A stretch of DNA of 64,000 nt from UBA2988 sp965237965. GTDB lineage: Bacteria; Gemmatimonadota; Gemmatimonadetes; Longimicrobiales; Gaopeijiaceae. The position numbers and the translations under genes were made by a program. Location: NCBI GenBank assembly GCA_965237965.1, contig CBDEGT010000001.1, positions 310,001 through 374,000 of the forward strand, read 5' to 3'. The first letter of the stretch is position 1. Every line of letters begins with the position of its first letter. Below the pieces are notes generated by a model that made no database searches, was not told the DNA's origin, and saw nothing but the letters and a program-made list of their open reading frames with translations. Below, one piece after another: positions 9,078-18,278 of the stretch.

Positions 9078-9220
9078 ACCAATCCCCCTCCCCACTCGTG
9101 CCGAGAACGATGAACACGCTGATTAATCTTAATCGCTGTGGCCGAGTGGCGCAAGGGAGTTAATCTCCGATAAGCCTTGACCCGACAGATAGGGGTGGCG
9201 TATATTGGGGGATATGAGAA

Positions 9221-9334
9221 ACGCGAACCGTTGGAAGGTGGCCCTCTGGCTGGTGCCGAAAGAGGACCCTACACCCTTCGGGGAGCCGCTTGCCCGGCTC
9301 GGGTTCGATTCCCCCACCTTCCGCTGGTTCGCGT
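9221..9334 (+). ncRNA. Long tRNA-like folded segment upstream of the transposase
   Basis: Two perfect 9-bp stems are stacked: ACGCGAACC (9221-9229) with GGTTCGCGT (9326-9334), and GGAAGGTGG (9233-9241) with CCACCTTCC (9314-9322), separated by a 3x3 internal loop. Inside are further hairpins: CCTCT/AGAGG, a CCC-TTCG-GGG tetraloop, GAGCCG/CGGCTC with a six-base loop, and GGGTTCGATTCCC, which resembles a T-arm. The acceptor-like stem, long variable-arm-like hairpin and T-loop-like sequence recall a class II or selenocysteine tRNA, but no convincing anticodon arm is present. It ends 40 bases before the transposase start, so it may instead be a 5' leader structure that limits transposase translation. 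Confidence 0.4.
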
Positions 9335-9374
9335 CTAGCTATGTTACCCTGATCGGCCCCAGAGGTTCTTGACG

Positions 9375-10226
9375 ATGCCCAACGTACTGAAGAAGGAGAA
9401 GCAGCAGGCCGTGATCGGTGCCCTAGTGGAAGGTGCCTCGGTTCGGTCGGTCGAGCGTATGACGGGCGTCCACAGGGACACCATCATCCGTCTGATGCAG
9501 CGTGTCGGGGCTGGATGCGAGGCGCTGATGGACTCCGAGTTCTACGATCTCCGGTGCCAGCGTGTTCAGGTCGATGAGCTGTGGGGATTCGTTCAGAAGA
9601 AACAGCGGCACGTCCTCCCAGATGACGATCCGACTCGGGTTGGTGACTTATGGACGTTCGTCGCGATTGATGCTGACTCAAAGCTCGTTCCGGCCTTTCG
9701 GGTGGGCAAGCGTGACCGCCAGACGGCGCAGGCTTTCATGCACGATCTCGCTGGTCGTCTCTCTGGCCGAGTGCAGGTGTCAGCGGATGCACTCCGTCAC
9801 TACGTGGATGCTTCCCTTATCGCGTTCGGCCCGCGAGTGGACTTCGGCCAAATCGTAAAGTCATACGAAGCCGCGCCGATCGGTCCAGGTAGGTACTCGC
9901 CCCCGAGAGTTGTGGCGACCGAGAGACGGGTCGTGCACGGCAACCCGGACCCCGACCATATCTCAACCAGCTACGTCGAGCGGTTGAACCTCACAACTCG
10001 CATGCAGGTGCGTAGGCTCACCCGGCTCACCAACGCGTTCAGCAAGAGGCCCGAGAACCTGAGGGCGGCGATCGCGCTACATTTCGGTCACTACAACTTC
10101 GTGCGAAGGCACCAGACGCTGACACGGCGACGGGAGGGGCTGCATACGACGCCAGCGATGGCCGCGGGGGTGACCGACTGTCCGTGGACGCTCCCTGCCC
10201 TCATGGACGCCGCCCTGTCAAATTAG
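9375..10226 (+). CDS. IS1-like single-ORF DDE transposase
   Basis: Transposase of the surrounding element, 283 residues from the ATG at 9375. The N-terminal helix-turn-helix (about residues 10-45, SVRSVERMTGVHRDTIIRLM) is followed by the DDE core. The likely catalytic residues are Asp in VQVDELWGF, Asp in FVAIDADSKLV, and Glu in STSYVERLNL. Such single-frame proteins are usually labelled IS1 family; the IS1595 group is an alternative. It ends nine bases before the right end of the element and is intact. Confidence 0.85.
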   Translation: MPNVLKKEKQQAVIGALVEGASVRSVERMTGVHRDTIIRLMQRVGAGCEALMDSEFYDLRCQRVQVDELWGFVQKKQRHVLPDDDPTRVGDLWTFVAIDADSKLVPAFRVGKRDRQTAQAFMHDLAGRLSGRVQVSADALRHYVDASLIAFGPRVDFGQIVKSYEAAPIGPGRYSPPRVVATERRVVHGNPDPDHISTSYVERLNLTTRMQVRRLTRLTNAFSKRPENLRAAIALHFGHYNFVRRHQTLTRRREGLHTTPAMAAGVTDCPWTLPALMDAALSN

Positions 10227-10400
10227 GACACTACCGACCTGTTCACTCGATACCACGGGAACGGCGAGGCACGCTACCTTCGCAAGGGAGATATCCAGGA
10301 CCAGCCCGACGGAAACGTCGTCCTGGATCCCCAACAGAGCGAGACGAATTTCTGGACAGTGGGACTCGGCGTATCTGTGGGATTTCGTACGGACGAGTAG

Positions 10401-11108
10401 GACCAGATCAGCACCGCCGAGAAGCAGCTGACCTGTTGCTAGTCCATGCCCTCGAGACTAGGCGAATAAGCCTGCGCTCGCGGGCGCTCGTGCTAGCTCA
10501 GTTGGGACGAGGCCGGAGATGGATGATCTGTAAAAGGCTTCGATGTACTCATCCATGCTGCAGAGTCTTGCGAAATGTGCATTAACTGTCTGTTTGATTT
10601 CCGTCGCGGCGATGGGGTCGGCAACTACATTAGGATCTCTAATGAGAAAGACCCTTCAGGCGATGTTCTTTGTCGCCCAAAAGGGCTACTACCGTGCGAG
10701 TACGGTGAACGCGCTGAAGCATCCCCCCGTACGCCCCCGATGCCTGGTACGGCATCGGGGAGGGTTGGATGTGCACGCCCATCCACCCTCCGTCGGGAGG
10801 TCGCTCCGGTCCAGCAATCCCGTGCGGGAAGGCCATGGGTCACCTGGGACGGGCGCGTCCCGGACTTGGCGGCTTGGGCTGTGGCCCGAGCCATCGGGGG
10901 TACCCCGGCCTTGCTCGGTGATGCCCGGCTGCCAGACGGCCGGCCGGTCGGCGAACGGGTGATCCGCCGCCTCGAAGCGGCGCTCAAACCGCCTTCCCGC
11001 GTAGGGATTGATGGATCGGGAGCGACCCCTTGGAGGGCGGGGGCCAGCGTGTGAAAACACGCAAGGCCCCGTGCCCAAACCAGGCCCTCGGACTGGGGGG
11101 TCCGCTCC
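10401..11108. other. Stretch without a recognised gene
   Basis: It contains a GCTAGCTCAGTTGG D-arm-like string (10492-10505) without the rest of a tRNA, a GCGTGTGAAAACACGC hairpin near 11048, and a plus-strand open frame at 10575-11054. That frame has an Arg/Pro/Gly-rich composition and no recognised family. It may be decayed coding sequence: a frame with plausible composition (PVSAARAALTDLAAKAQDVA) resumes beyond the IS4 remnant at about 12046-12136. Confidence 0.35.
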
Positions 11109-12040
11109 CATAAGCGCTAACTTGTTTGCATTGCCATGGTGTTGTATAGTGAGGGCATGAGCAGAACCGTGACAGAGGCGCCGACAAGTGAGGACTGGGA
11201 CCTGCTAGTATCGTTCTTCCCGAGCAACTGGCAGGTCCGGGTGACTACGTGCTGGCCGACCGGGCCTACTCGAACGCGGCCGGGATCCAGCATGTGGCGA
11301 TGGCCGGCGGTCACGTAACGGTGCGGGTGAACACCGGGACGCTGCCGCTGGAGACCGCGGACGGTCAGCCGTTCGAGTTGCTGACAGCCGTGGAATCCCT
11401 CGAGCGGCCTGGACCGGTCGGCGCATGGGCGGTGCGCACGGCGGCCAAGGCCGGCCCCCCGGTCGCAGGCCGAATCTGCGCCGTGCGCAAGACCGACGAA
11501 GCGATCGCGGCCGCGCACGCCAAGATCCGCAAGACAGCCCAGCGCAAGCAAAGCCAGGTCCGGCCGCAAACCCTGCATTTTGCCCGCTACGTCATCGTCT
11601 TCACGACCTACCCCCCGGAGGAGTTCTCGCCAGCCGACGTTCTGGAATGGTACCGCCTACGCTGGCAGGTCGAGCTGGTCTTCAAGCGCTTCAAGTCCCT
11701 GGCCCGCCTCGGACATCTGCCGAAGTATGATGACGAAAGCGCGCAGGCCTGGCTGTACGGCAAACTGCTCGTGGCACTGCTGGTCGAGAAAGTCGTGCGC
11801 CACGCCGTGGCTATTTCCCCCTGGGGATACGACGTCGCGACAACGTCAGCCCCGCAGCCCTTGGCGTGACTTCAAGTTCGCACTCCACCAAGTCGCACGG
11901 GCCATCGAACCGGAGTTCTCTCTCGAAAAGATGATCCGCGAGTGGAGCAAGATCTCGGCTTCCCTGGCCGAACCTCCAAGGCAGAGACTCAACCAGGTGG
12001 ACCGCCACTTCCCGATAAACTACACAAGTTAGCGCTTATG
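11109..12040 (+). mobile_element. Deleted IS4-family element (932 bp)
   Basis: The ends are near-perfect inverted repeats: CATAAGCGCTAACTTGT at the left and ACAAGTTAGCGCTTATG at the right. The flanks (GGGGTCCGCTCC and GGGGTCGCTCCC) look like a slightly diverged target duplication. The transposase inside is damaged, so this copy cannot move on its own. Confidence 0.75.
11157..12032 (+). pseudogene. IS4-family transposase, internally deleted and frameshifted
   Basis: The first 22 residues (MSRTVTEAPTSEDWDLLVSF) start at 11157. The frame then jumps, losing roughly the first third of the protein, and continues as EQLAGPGDYVLADRAYSNAAG. The C-terminal catalytic region with VLEWYRLRWQVELVFKRFKS, the IS4 Y-R-E signature, is present to about 11850. 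A second frameshift precedes the final segment (FALHQVARAIEPEFSLEKM) ending at 12032. At least one deletion and one frameshift make it non-functional. Confidence 0.8.
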
Positions 12041-12215
12041 GGGGTCGCTCCCGTCCCGGTCAGTGCTGCCCGTGCGGCGCTGACCGACTTGGCTGCGAAG
12101 GCGCAAGACGTGGCCGTGTCGTGGCTTACTCCGTAGCACGCGTGCGCATCGCCGGAGGGCCAAAGTGTGAATCGACCCCCCACGTCGAATTCACGTTCCG
12201 GTCCGGCGTAGAGAC

Positions 12216-12542
12216 TCACGGGCCGGTCATCGGAAACGCGCCCCGGAGAGGCGCCCAGTTTGCCGGGTCCTGCTCCAGTAGATCAGCCCGCGACCGGCCA
12301 GCTGGCGAGTCGCTCTCTCCTTGCCTCAAGACGGAATCCCGGAGCCGGCCGGTCCGGTCGCAGGCTTCCATGAACGCCGGGACCGGGTCGGCCGTCGCCG
12401 GCCTCGGAGAGCGGCCAAGACGTAGCGGACGCACGGGGTTCGGATCGCTCTCCGCCTGCCGAACGAACGTCTTGGGTCCCACGCCCGTGTGCCGGAGAAA
12501 CCCAGCCACTCGCGACTCGAACTGCTGCCTCAGGGTCTCCAT
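12216..12542 (-). CDS. Short helix-turn-helix protein
   Basis: A 108-residue protein starting at 12542 (METLRQQFESRVAGFLRHTG). The segment PKTFVRQAESDPNPVRPLRLGRSPRPATADPVPAFMEACDR matches a group of small bacterial and phage-like helix-turn-helix proteins of unknown role. The last 25 or so residues (RSRADLLEQDPANWAPLRG) are outside the usual length and may be read-through. The start lies just beyond the point where the IS30 fragment was broken, so the natural promoter may be lost. Confidence 0.5.
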   Translation of the reverse strand: METLRQQFESRVAGFLRHTGVGPKTFVRQAESDPNPVRPLRLGRSPRPATADPVPAFMEACDRTGRLRDSVLRQGESDSPAGRSRADLLEQDPANWAPLRGAFPMTGP

Positions 12543-12572
12543 GCGAGTGACGGTGCAGACGCGTTCGCAATA

Positions 12573-12890
12573 TGCTTGAAGAACCGCAATCTCTTCTCGC
12601 TCGACGAACGATAGGTAGCGCCCCGACAGAGGACGAAGACTGAAAGGTGGCATGCCACCACATTGGCGAAACCAGCGCGCCCCAACAGCGGGAGACACGC
12701 CGGCTGCCACCGCCGACTCCTCGCTCGACAGCCCTCGAGCAACTTCTTCCCAAAACCTCTGCCGATGCTCCCGGCGCCCCAACGGGGGACGACCGGGTGA
12801 ACGCATCGGCGGACGTAGTGCACGATCCGCTCTTCGGTGCCTGCTTGCCCCCATCGCAACTCCTCCCTCTCGAGGTGTTGCGACGACCGC
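12573..12890 (-). pseudogene. IS30 transposase N-terminal fragment with element terminus (IS30 copy 1)
   Basis: Residues 1-94 of an IS30 transposase are present (RPPLGRREHRQRFWEEVARG and LSGRYLSFVEREEIAVLQA), from 12854 down to about 12573, where unrelated DNA begins. The upstream terminus TTCAAGCGGTCGTCGCAACA matches the ends of IS30 copy 2 (18279-19905). The fragment is inserted in the IS3 orfB gene after the codons for DRGGQ. Confidence 0.8.
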
Positions 12891-13516
12891 TTGAACCTGG
12901 GTTGCCCGCCGCGGTCGCTGTGATGAATGAGTCCGTCTGCACGCTCATCCTGGCGCTCGCAGATCGCTTGCTCGAGCGCGTAGAGCGCGAGATCGCTCCG
13001 TAGGGAGCTCGAAACGCGCCAGCCCACGATCCTGCGTGCGAAGGCATCGATCACGAAGGCCACGTACACGAAGCCACGCCAGGTGGCCACGTACGTCAGG
13101 TCCGAAACCCAGAGCTGGTTAGGGCGCTCCGCCGCGAAGTCCCGGTCTATCAGGTCGAGTGGACGCTCTGCTCCATCGCCAGACCTGGTGGTCGTCGTGA
13201 ATGCACGGCCCCGGACTACGCCTTCCAGACCCATCTCCTTCATCAGCCGCTCCACCATGCAGCGGGCGACCGAGAACCCTTCTCGCTTCAACTGCTTCCA
13301 GACCTTCTTGGCACCGTAGACCGAGATATTCTTCTCCCACACCCGAGCAATCTCCGGGCGCAGCGCCCGATCACGATGGGCACGAGGCGGAACTCGCCTG
13401 GGGTCGGCCTCACGGGCCTTGTGCTCGTAGTAGGTGGACGGAGCGATCGGCACAACCGTACAAATCGACTCGACTCCGTACTCCCCACGGTGGTCATCGA
13501 TGAACGTCACCATCAC
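12891..13516 (-). pseudogene. IS3 transposase OrfB, 5' part
   Basis: About 209 residues of OrfB are present: the helix-turn-helix-like HTH_21 region (FIDDHRGEYGVESICTVVPI) and the first half of the integrase core with WVSDLTYVATW (first Asp) and LIHHSDRGGQ (second Asp). It breaks off exactly after DRGGQ, where IS30 DNA starts. The third catalytic residue (Glu) is on the separate fragment at 17973-18278. OrfB overlaps OrfA by four bases, consistent with the programmed frameshift used by IS3 elements. Confidence 0.85.
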
Positions 13517-13833
13517 TTCGCTCGGCGGTCGAGCTCCGCCTGTGCGAAATATGCGGATGCCTTGCGCAGGATCTCGTTCGCTCGCCGGAGCTCCCGGTTC
13601 TCGCGCTCGAGTTCCTTCAGTCGCTGCCGCTCTTCCGTCGTCAGCCCCGGTCGCCGGCCCTTATCCCGCTCCGCCTGTCGTACCCAACTCCGAAGCGTCT
13701 CCGGCGTACATCCGATTTTCCCAGCGATCGAGCTGATCGCCGCCCACTGCGACTCGTACTCCGCCTCGTGCTCGAACACCATCCGCACCGCCCGCTCCCG
13801 TACCTCCAGGGAGTACTTCCTCACCTTGGTCAT
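13513..13833 (-). CDS. IS3 transposase OrfA
   Basis: A 106-residue DNA-binding subunit: the helix-turn-helix (ESQWAAISSIAGKIGCTPET) recognises the element ends and the leucine zipper (ERQRLKELERENRELRRANE) mediates assembly. It ends in the overlap with orfB, where frameshifting would normally make OrfAB. The frame is intact, but its partner is truncated. Confidence 0.88.
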   Translation of the reverse strand: MTKVRKYSLEVRERAVRMVFEHEAEYESQWAAISSIAGKIGCTPETLRSWVRQAERDKGRRPGLTTEERQRLKELERENRELRRANEILRKASAYFAQAELDRRAK

Positions 13834-14068
13834 GACCCCATCCTCTCAAGAGGTGGAGTCTCCGGCAATCCCGGGGCGATTCACCGCTCCATTCTGGGCA
13901 GGAGCTGGGTGCGCGGTTGGGCTTCGTTGCCCACAGTCGGGACGGGCGTCTAGCTTCTCGAGTGCACCGTGCGGAGCGCCCGGCGCGCCCCGAGGCGAAG
14001 TCCCAACCGGCCCGGCATCATTCGGCGCGCGGGCTACGTCGGAGGCCGCAGCGCTCCGTGGTGCCGAT

Positions 14069-14142
14069 GCGCCTGTAGCTCAGCTGGATAGAGCATCGGC
14101 CTTCTAAGCCGAGGGTCGCAGGTTCGAGTCCTGCCAGGCGCG
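14069..14142 (+). tRNA. tRNA-Arg (anticodon UCU)
   Basis: Complete cloverleaf: acceptor stem GCGCCTG/CAGGCGC, D-arm TAGCTCAGCTGGATAGAGCA, anticodon loop CTTCTAA and T-arm GCAGGTTCGAGTCCTGC. The CCA end is not encoded. Confidence 0.95.
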
Positions 14143-14323
14143 TGCTCGCCCCGCCTTCGGGCGGTGGTACGTGACCTCACCGTCCCTGCCACCCTGGTAG
14201 GGTAGTCGGCACCACTACTACCTGACCCCTCGTCGGCTTGAGGGGGGGGTTCGGCAAAGCTAGTTTTCCACCCTTGCCGGCTCTTGCCGCCGGCATATCC
14301 GGTGGCGGGGCCACCTCTGTGAC

Positions 14324-14398
14324 GGTGGGCGTAGCTCAGTTGGTTAGAGCGCCAGGTTGTGGTCCTGGAGGTCGCGGGTTCGATTCCCGTCGCTCACC
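14324..14398 (+). tRNA. tRNA-His (anticodon GUG)
   Basis: Complete cloverleaf: acceptor GTGGGCG/CGCTCAC, with a G at 14324 that can serve as the His-specific extra G, anticodon loop TTGTGGT and T-arm GCGGGTTCGATTCCCGT. It lies about 340 bases before the 16S gene on the same strand. Confidence 0.95.
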
Positions 14399-14476
14399 CT
14401 TCCGCCTTGAGAGCCGACCTCCGGTCGCCTGTCGGAGCAGCCCCGTCGGAGGCGCATCGACGGTTGTGGCAGCCCG

Positions 14477-14505
14477 TTGACACACACACCGTCGCCCCAT
14501 AGCCT
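14477..14505 (+). promoter_or_regulatory. Probable rRNA promoter
   Basis: A perfect -35 hexamer TTGACA (14477-14482) is followed after 17 bases by TAGCCT (14500-14505), about 240 bases before the mature 16S start. An inverted repeat CTTAGAGG/CCTCTAAG (14504-14538) begins at the -10 region. Confidence 0.5.
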
Positions 14506-14559
14506 TAGAGGCTACCCTTCTTGAGGGGAACCTCTAAGAAGCTCAAGCTGATTGAAAAT

Positions 14560-14581
14560 CCGGGTCGAGAGAGTGGGCGGG
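14560..14581 (+). other. 5' strand of the 16S RNase III processing stem
   Basis: CCGGGTCGAGAGAGTGGGCGGG here is almost fully complementary to 16347-16369 (CCCGCCCAACTCTCGACCTC plus GGG). The stem encloses the 16S gene only, so the precursor is processed as a separate unit. Confidence 0.75.
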
Positions 14582-14734
14582 CCCACGACGGAAGGCACTA
14601 CGTCCTTCCAATCCGAGAAATCGCGCGCGAGGCAACTCGCGCGGTGGGTAACCAACGTAGCAATTCCGAACGTTCGATTCGCAGCGGACTCAAGTCCGTG
14701 ATGACGGATCTGCGTTCTAAATGGGCTGTTCAGA

Positions 14735-16296
<1,562 letters not shown>

Positions 16297-16346
16297 GGAG
16301 AAGCGAGTAAGGCTCCCTCGGGAGTCGGAAAGCTCTCACAGGTCTA

Positions 16347-16369
16347 CCCGCCCAACTCTCGACCTCGGG
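16347..16369 (+). other. 3' strand of the 16S RNase III processing stem
   Basis: Pairs with 14560-14581 with only minor mismatches. It lies about 50 bases after the mature 3' end of 16S. Confidence 0.75.
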
Positions 16370-16455
16370 TTTCTTCGAACCTACAGGCATCACCATTGCG
16401 TTCACGGCCCACGGGCAAGCGCCCTCAGGCCTGTTCGCTACCAGCCCTTCCTCGG

Positions 16456-16490
16456 AACGCTCCCAGCAGATAGCGCGGGGGGCGTTTTCT
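16456..16490 (+). terminator. Probable terminator of the 16S transcript
   Basis: AACGCTCCC (16456-16464) pairs with GGGGGCGTT (16478-16486), followed by TTTCT. It lies 160 bases after the 16S 3' end and supports a transcript that contains 16S alone. Confidence 0.55.
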
Positions 16491-16613
16491 GCTCCCCAGA
16501 GTCTATACGACCGCGACCTCGCCCACGATTCCCTTGGCGAGCCGAGCTCCCGGGGATAAGGTTGGAACGGCCCACGGTGGCCACTCTTCCCATTGCTCGA
16601 CCAGGGAGCGCGG

Positions 16614-17942
16614 ATGACACCGCGGTACAGTGCTCCGGATCGGGAACCGATCGACCCGCCACCCCATCCGCATCAGGCGGAGAGGGCTTCCATCCTGCTG
16701 ATCGACGACGACGAGGATGCGTTTCTCGTCTCTCGTGCTCATCTGGACCATCTGGCTCCTGGGGCCTACTCCCTCGACTGGGCTGAATCGTTCGAAGCGG
16801 GTCTGGCCGCCGCCCTGCGGAACGAGCATGACCTCTACATCGTGGACGTGTTCCTGGGAAACGGCCCGACCGGCATCGAGCTGATCGAGCGGGCTCGAGC
16901 TTCCGGCAACCGATCTCCAATGATCGTACTCACCCAGTACCCTCACCCCGCACTCGATCAACGCAACCTGGCGGCGGGCGGCACGGATTACCTGGACAAG
17001 TCCGAGATCACCGGCCCTCTGTTCGAGCGCACCCTCCGATACGCGCTGGAACGTTCCCGCTCGGAACGCAGAGTCGGGGCCAGCGAGGCCCGATACAGAT
17101 CTCTCTTCCACTACAACCCTCACCTGGTCTTTGGCCTCGCGCCGGACGGTCGCTTGCTGGTCGCCAATCCCGCCCTCGGACGGCTGCTCGGCATCAAAGA
17201 ACAGGACCTCGTGGGTACTCCGTTCAACGAAGTTGTCGCGGCGCACGACCTCGCGACTGCCACGCGCGTCCTGGAGGACACGGTCTCAGTCGGTCCACGG
17301 ACTCTCGAGCTGAGTCTGCAGAGAGTCGATGGCAGCGAAGTCCTCATCCAGGGTAACTGCGTGCCCGTACATATGGATGACGAGCTTGTCGGCGTCTACG
17401 TTTTCGCGGAAGACATGGAAGCGAAGCGACGCTCCGAGGAACGAATTCGCTTTCAAGCGAGCTTGCTCGATGCGGTGGGCCAGGCCGTGGTAGCCACGGA
17501 TCCCTCTGGGATCGTCCAGTACTGGAACGAGGCCGCTACTCGTCTTTACGGTTGGACGGCTGAAGAGGTCATGGACCGTCCTCTCTTCGAGTTCTTCGGT
17601 ATGGAGGGCAGCCTCGACGTCATGCCGGGCGGCACCGGATCAGGCGAGCTTCGCCTGCGCCGAAAGGACGGATCCGAATTTCCAACCTACATCACCAACA
17701 GCTTGATCCACGATGCGGCAGGTCAGGTCGTGGCCTCGGTCAGCATCTCCACCGATCTGACCGAGCGCAAAGACCTCGAGACACAACTTCTGCAGAGCAG
17801 CAGGCTCGAGGCGGTCGGGCGCCTGGCGGGAGGCATCGCCCACGACTTCAACAACATGCTCACGACGATCCTCGGTTTCTCCCAACTTGCCCTGGACGAG
17901 CTCTCGGGTCACCCGGAAGTCGTGGGCTACATAGGCGAGACC
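16614..17942 (+). pseudogene. Hybrid sensor kinase (receiver-PAS-PAS-HisKA), catalytic domain lost
   Basis: Signal-transduction kinase starting with a receiver domain (about residues 25-140, with the Asp pair in LLIDDDEDA, phospho-acceptor Asp in LYIVDVFLG and Lys in YLDKSEI). Two PAS sensor domains follow (about 155-275 and 285-400), then the HisKA helix with the phospho-accepting His in GGIAHDFNNMLTTILGFSQL. The ATP-binding domain is missing because the end of an IS3 element (17943) replaces it; the frame stops after GYIGET. The ATG at 16614 is chosen because GGGAG lies seven bases upstream. It cannot phosphorylate itself in this form. Confidence 0.88.
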
Positions 17943-18278
17943 TGAATCACCCCGGCTTCTCCGGAGACTTGTTTAGTTGAGTGCCACCAGCTCGGCCGGG
18001 GCGCTCAGGTTCCGGTAATACTCCTGCTCCCTCTCCACTGGGGGAACGTACCCAATGGGTTCGAGCAGACGGTGGTGATTGAACCACCAGACCCACTCGA
18101 GCGTGGCGAATTCGACGTCTTCCAGGTTACGCCAGGGCCCGTTCCGTCGGATCATCTCCGTCTTGAACAGGCCGATGATCGATTCGGCCAACGCGTTGTC
18201 GTAGGAATCTCCTTTGCTTCCCACGGACGGCTCGATGCCCGCGTCAGCCAGCCGCTCCGTATACCGTATAGAGAGGTA
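17943..18278 (-). mobile_element. 3' half of an IS3-family element
   Basis: The outer end TGAATCACCCCGGCTTCTCC (17943 onward) matches the inverted repeat at 13883. The inner boundary is the end of IS30 copy 2. It has the same IS type as the 5' half at 12891-13883. Confidence 0.8.
17973..18278 (-). pseudogene. IS3 transposase OrfB, 3' part
   Basis: It encodes the second half of the integrase core: QYLSIRYTERLADAGIEPSV and KGDSYDNALAESIIGLFKTE, which contains the third catalytic Glu, ending VEREQEYYRNLSAP. The fragment starts at the residue that would follow DRGGQ in the 5' fragment at 12891-13516. The orders of the two fragments along the minus strand are not compatible with a single interrupted gene. 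Confidence 0.85.

Larger units (their letters stand above)
7672..10235 (+). mobile_element. IS1-like element with passenger operon (2,564 bp)
   Basis: The ends are perfect inverted repeats GGTAGTGTCCTAATTTGA, flanked by the 8-base duplication GACCTGTT (7664-7671 and 10236-10243). The element is much longer than its transposase requires. It carries three overlapping minus-strand genes (7698-9077), a strongly folded segment (9221-9334) and the transposase (9375-10226). Confidence 0.92.
5656..10400 (+). pseudogene. Outer-membrane beta-barrel protein gene, split by two insertion sequences
   Basis: Small barrel-type porin-like protein. It has an N-terminal signal peptide (MRPYLLLILVAAFGPPSLEA), then alternating hydrophobic and polar strands, and ends in GVSVGFRTDE, a typical last barrel strand. 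The coding sequence lies in three pieces: 5656-5842, 7308-7671 and 10244-10400. The IS256-type element (5843-7299) is flanked by the duplication CTTGGATG, and the IS1-like element (7672-10235) by GACCTGTT. Removing both elements and one copy of each duplication gives one continuous 708-base frame for 235 residues. The function is unknown. The exact restoration shows both insertions are recent compared with point-mutation decay. Confidence 0.85.
12891..13883 (-). mobile_element. 5' half of an IS3-family element
   Basis: The outer end, read inward from 13883, is TGAATCGCCCCGGGATTGCC, an IS3-type inverted repeat. The element is cut at 12891 by the IS30 fragment. A matching 3' half, belonging to the same IS type, lies at 17943-18278, on the wrong side to be the continuation of this copy. 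Confidence 0.8.

Noticed and set aside
9137..9180. GTGGCCGAGTGGCGCAAGGG, resembling the D-arm of tRNA-Ser or tRNA-Leu
   Set aside because: No anticodon stem of the right size and no complementary acceptor strand; kept only as a possible part of the folded region downstream.
10492..10520. GCTAGCTCAGTTGG, resembling the D-arm of a tRNA
   Set aside because: No anticodon arm, T-arm or matching acceptor stem follows; probably chance or an unrecognisable relic.
10575..11054. A 159-codon plus-strand frame
   Set aside because: No recognised family, no ribosome site, and Arg/Pro/Gly-rich composition typical of chance frames. Mentioned only as possible decayed coding DNA.
13884..14060. The missing 3' half of the sensor kinase on the other side of the IS3 5' half
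   Set aside because: Translation of the DNA beyond 13883 shows no ATP-binding domain motifs, so this IS3 half and the one in the kinase gene are not the two sides of one insertion.
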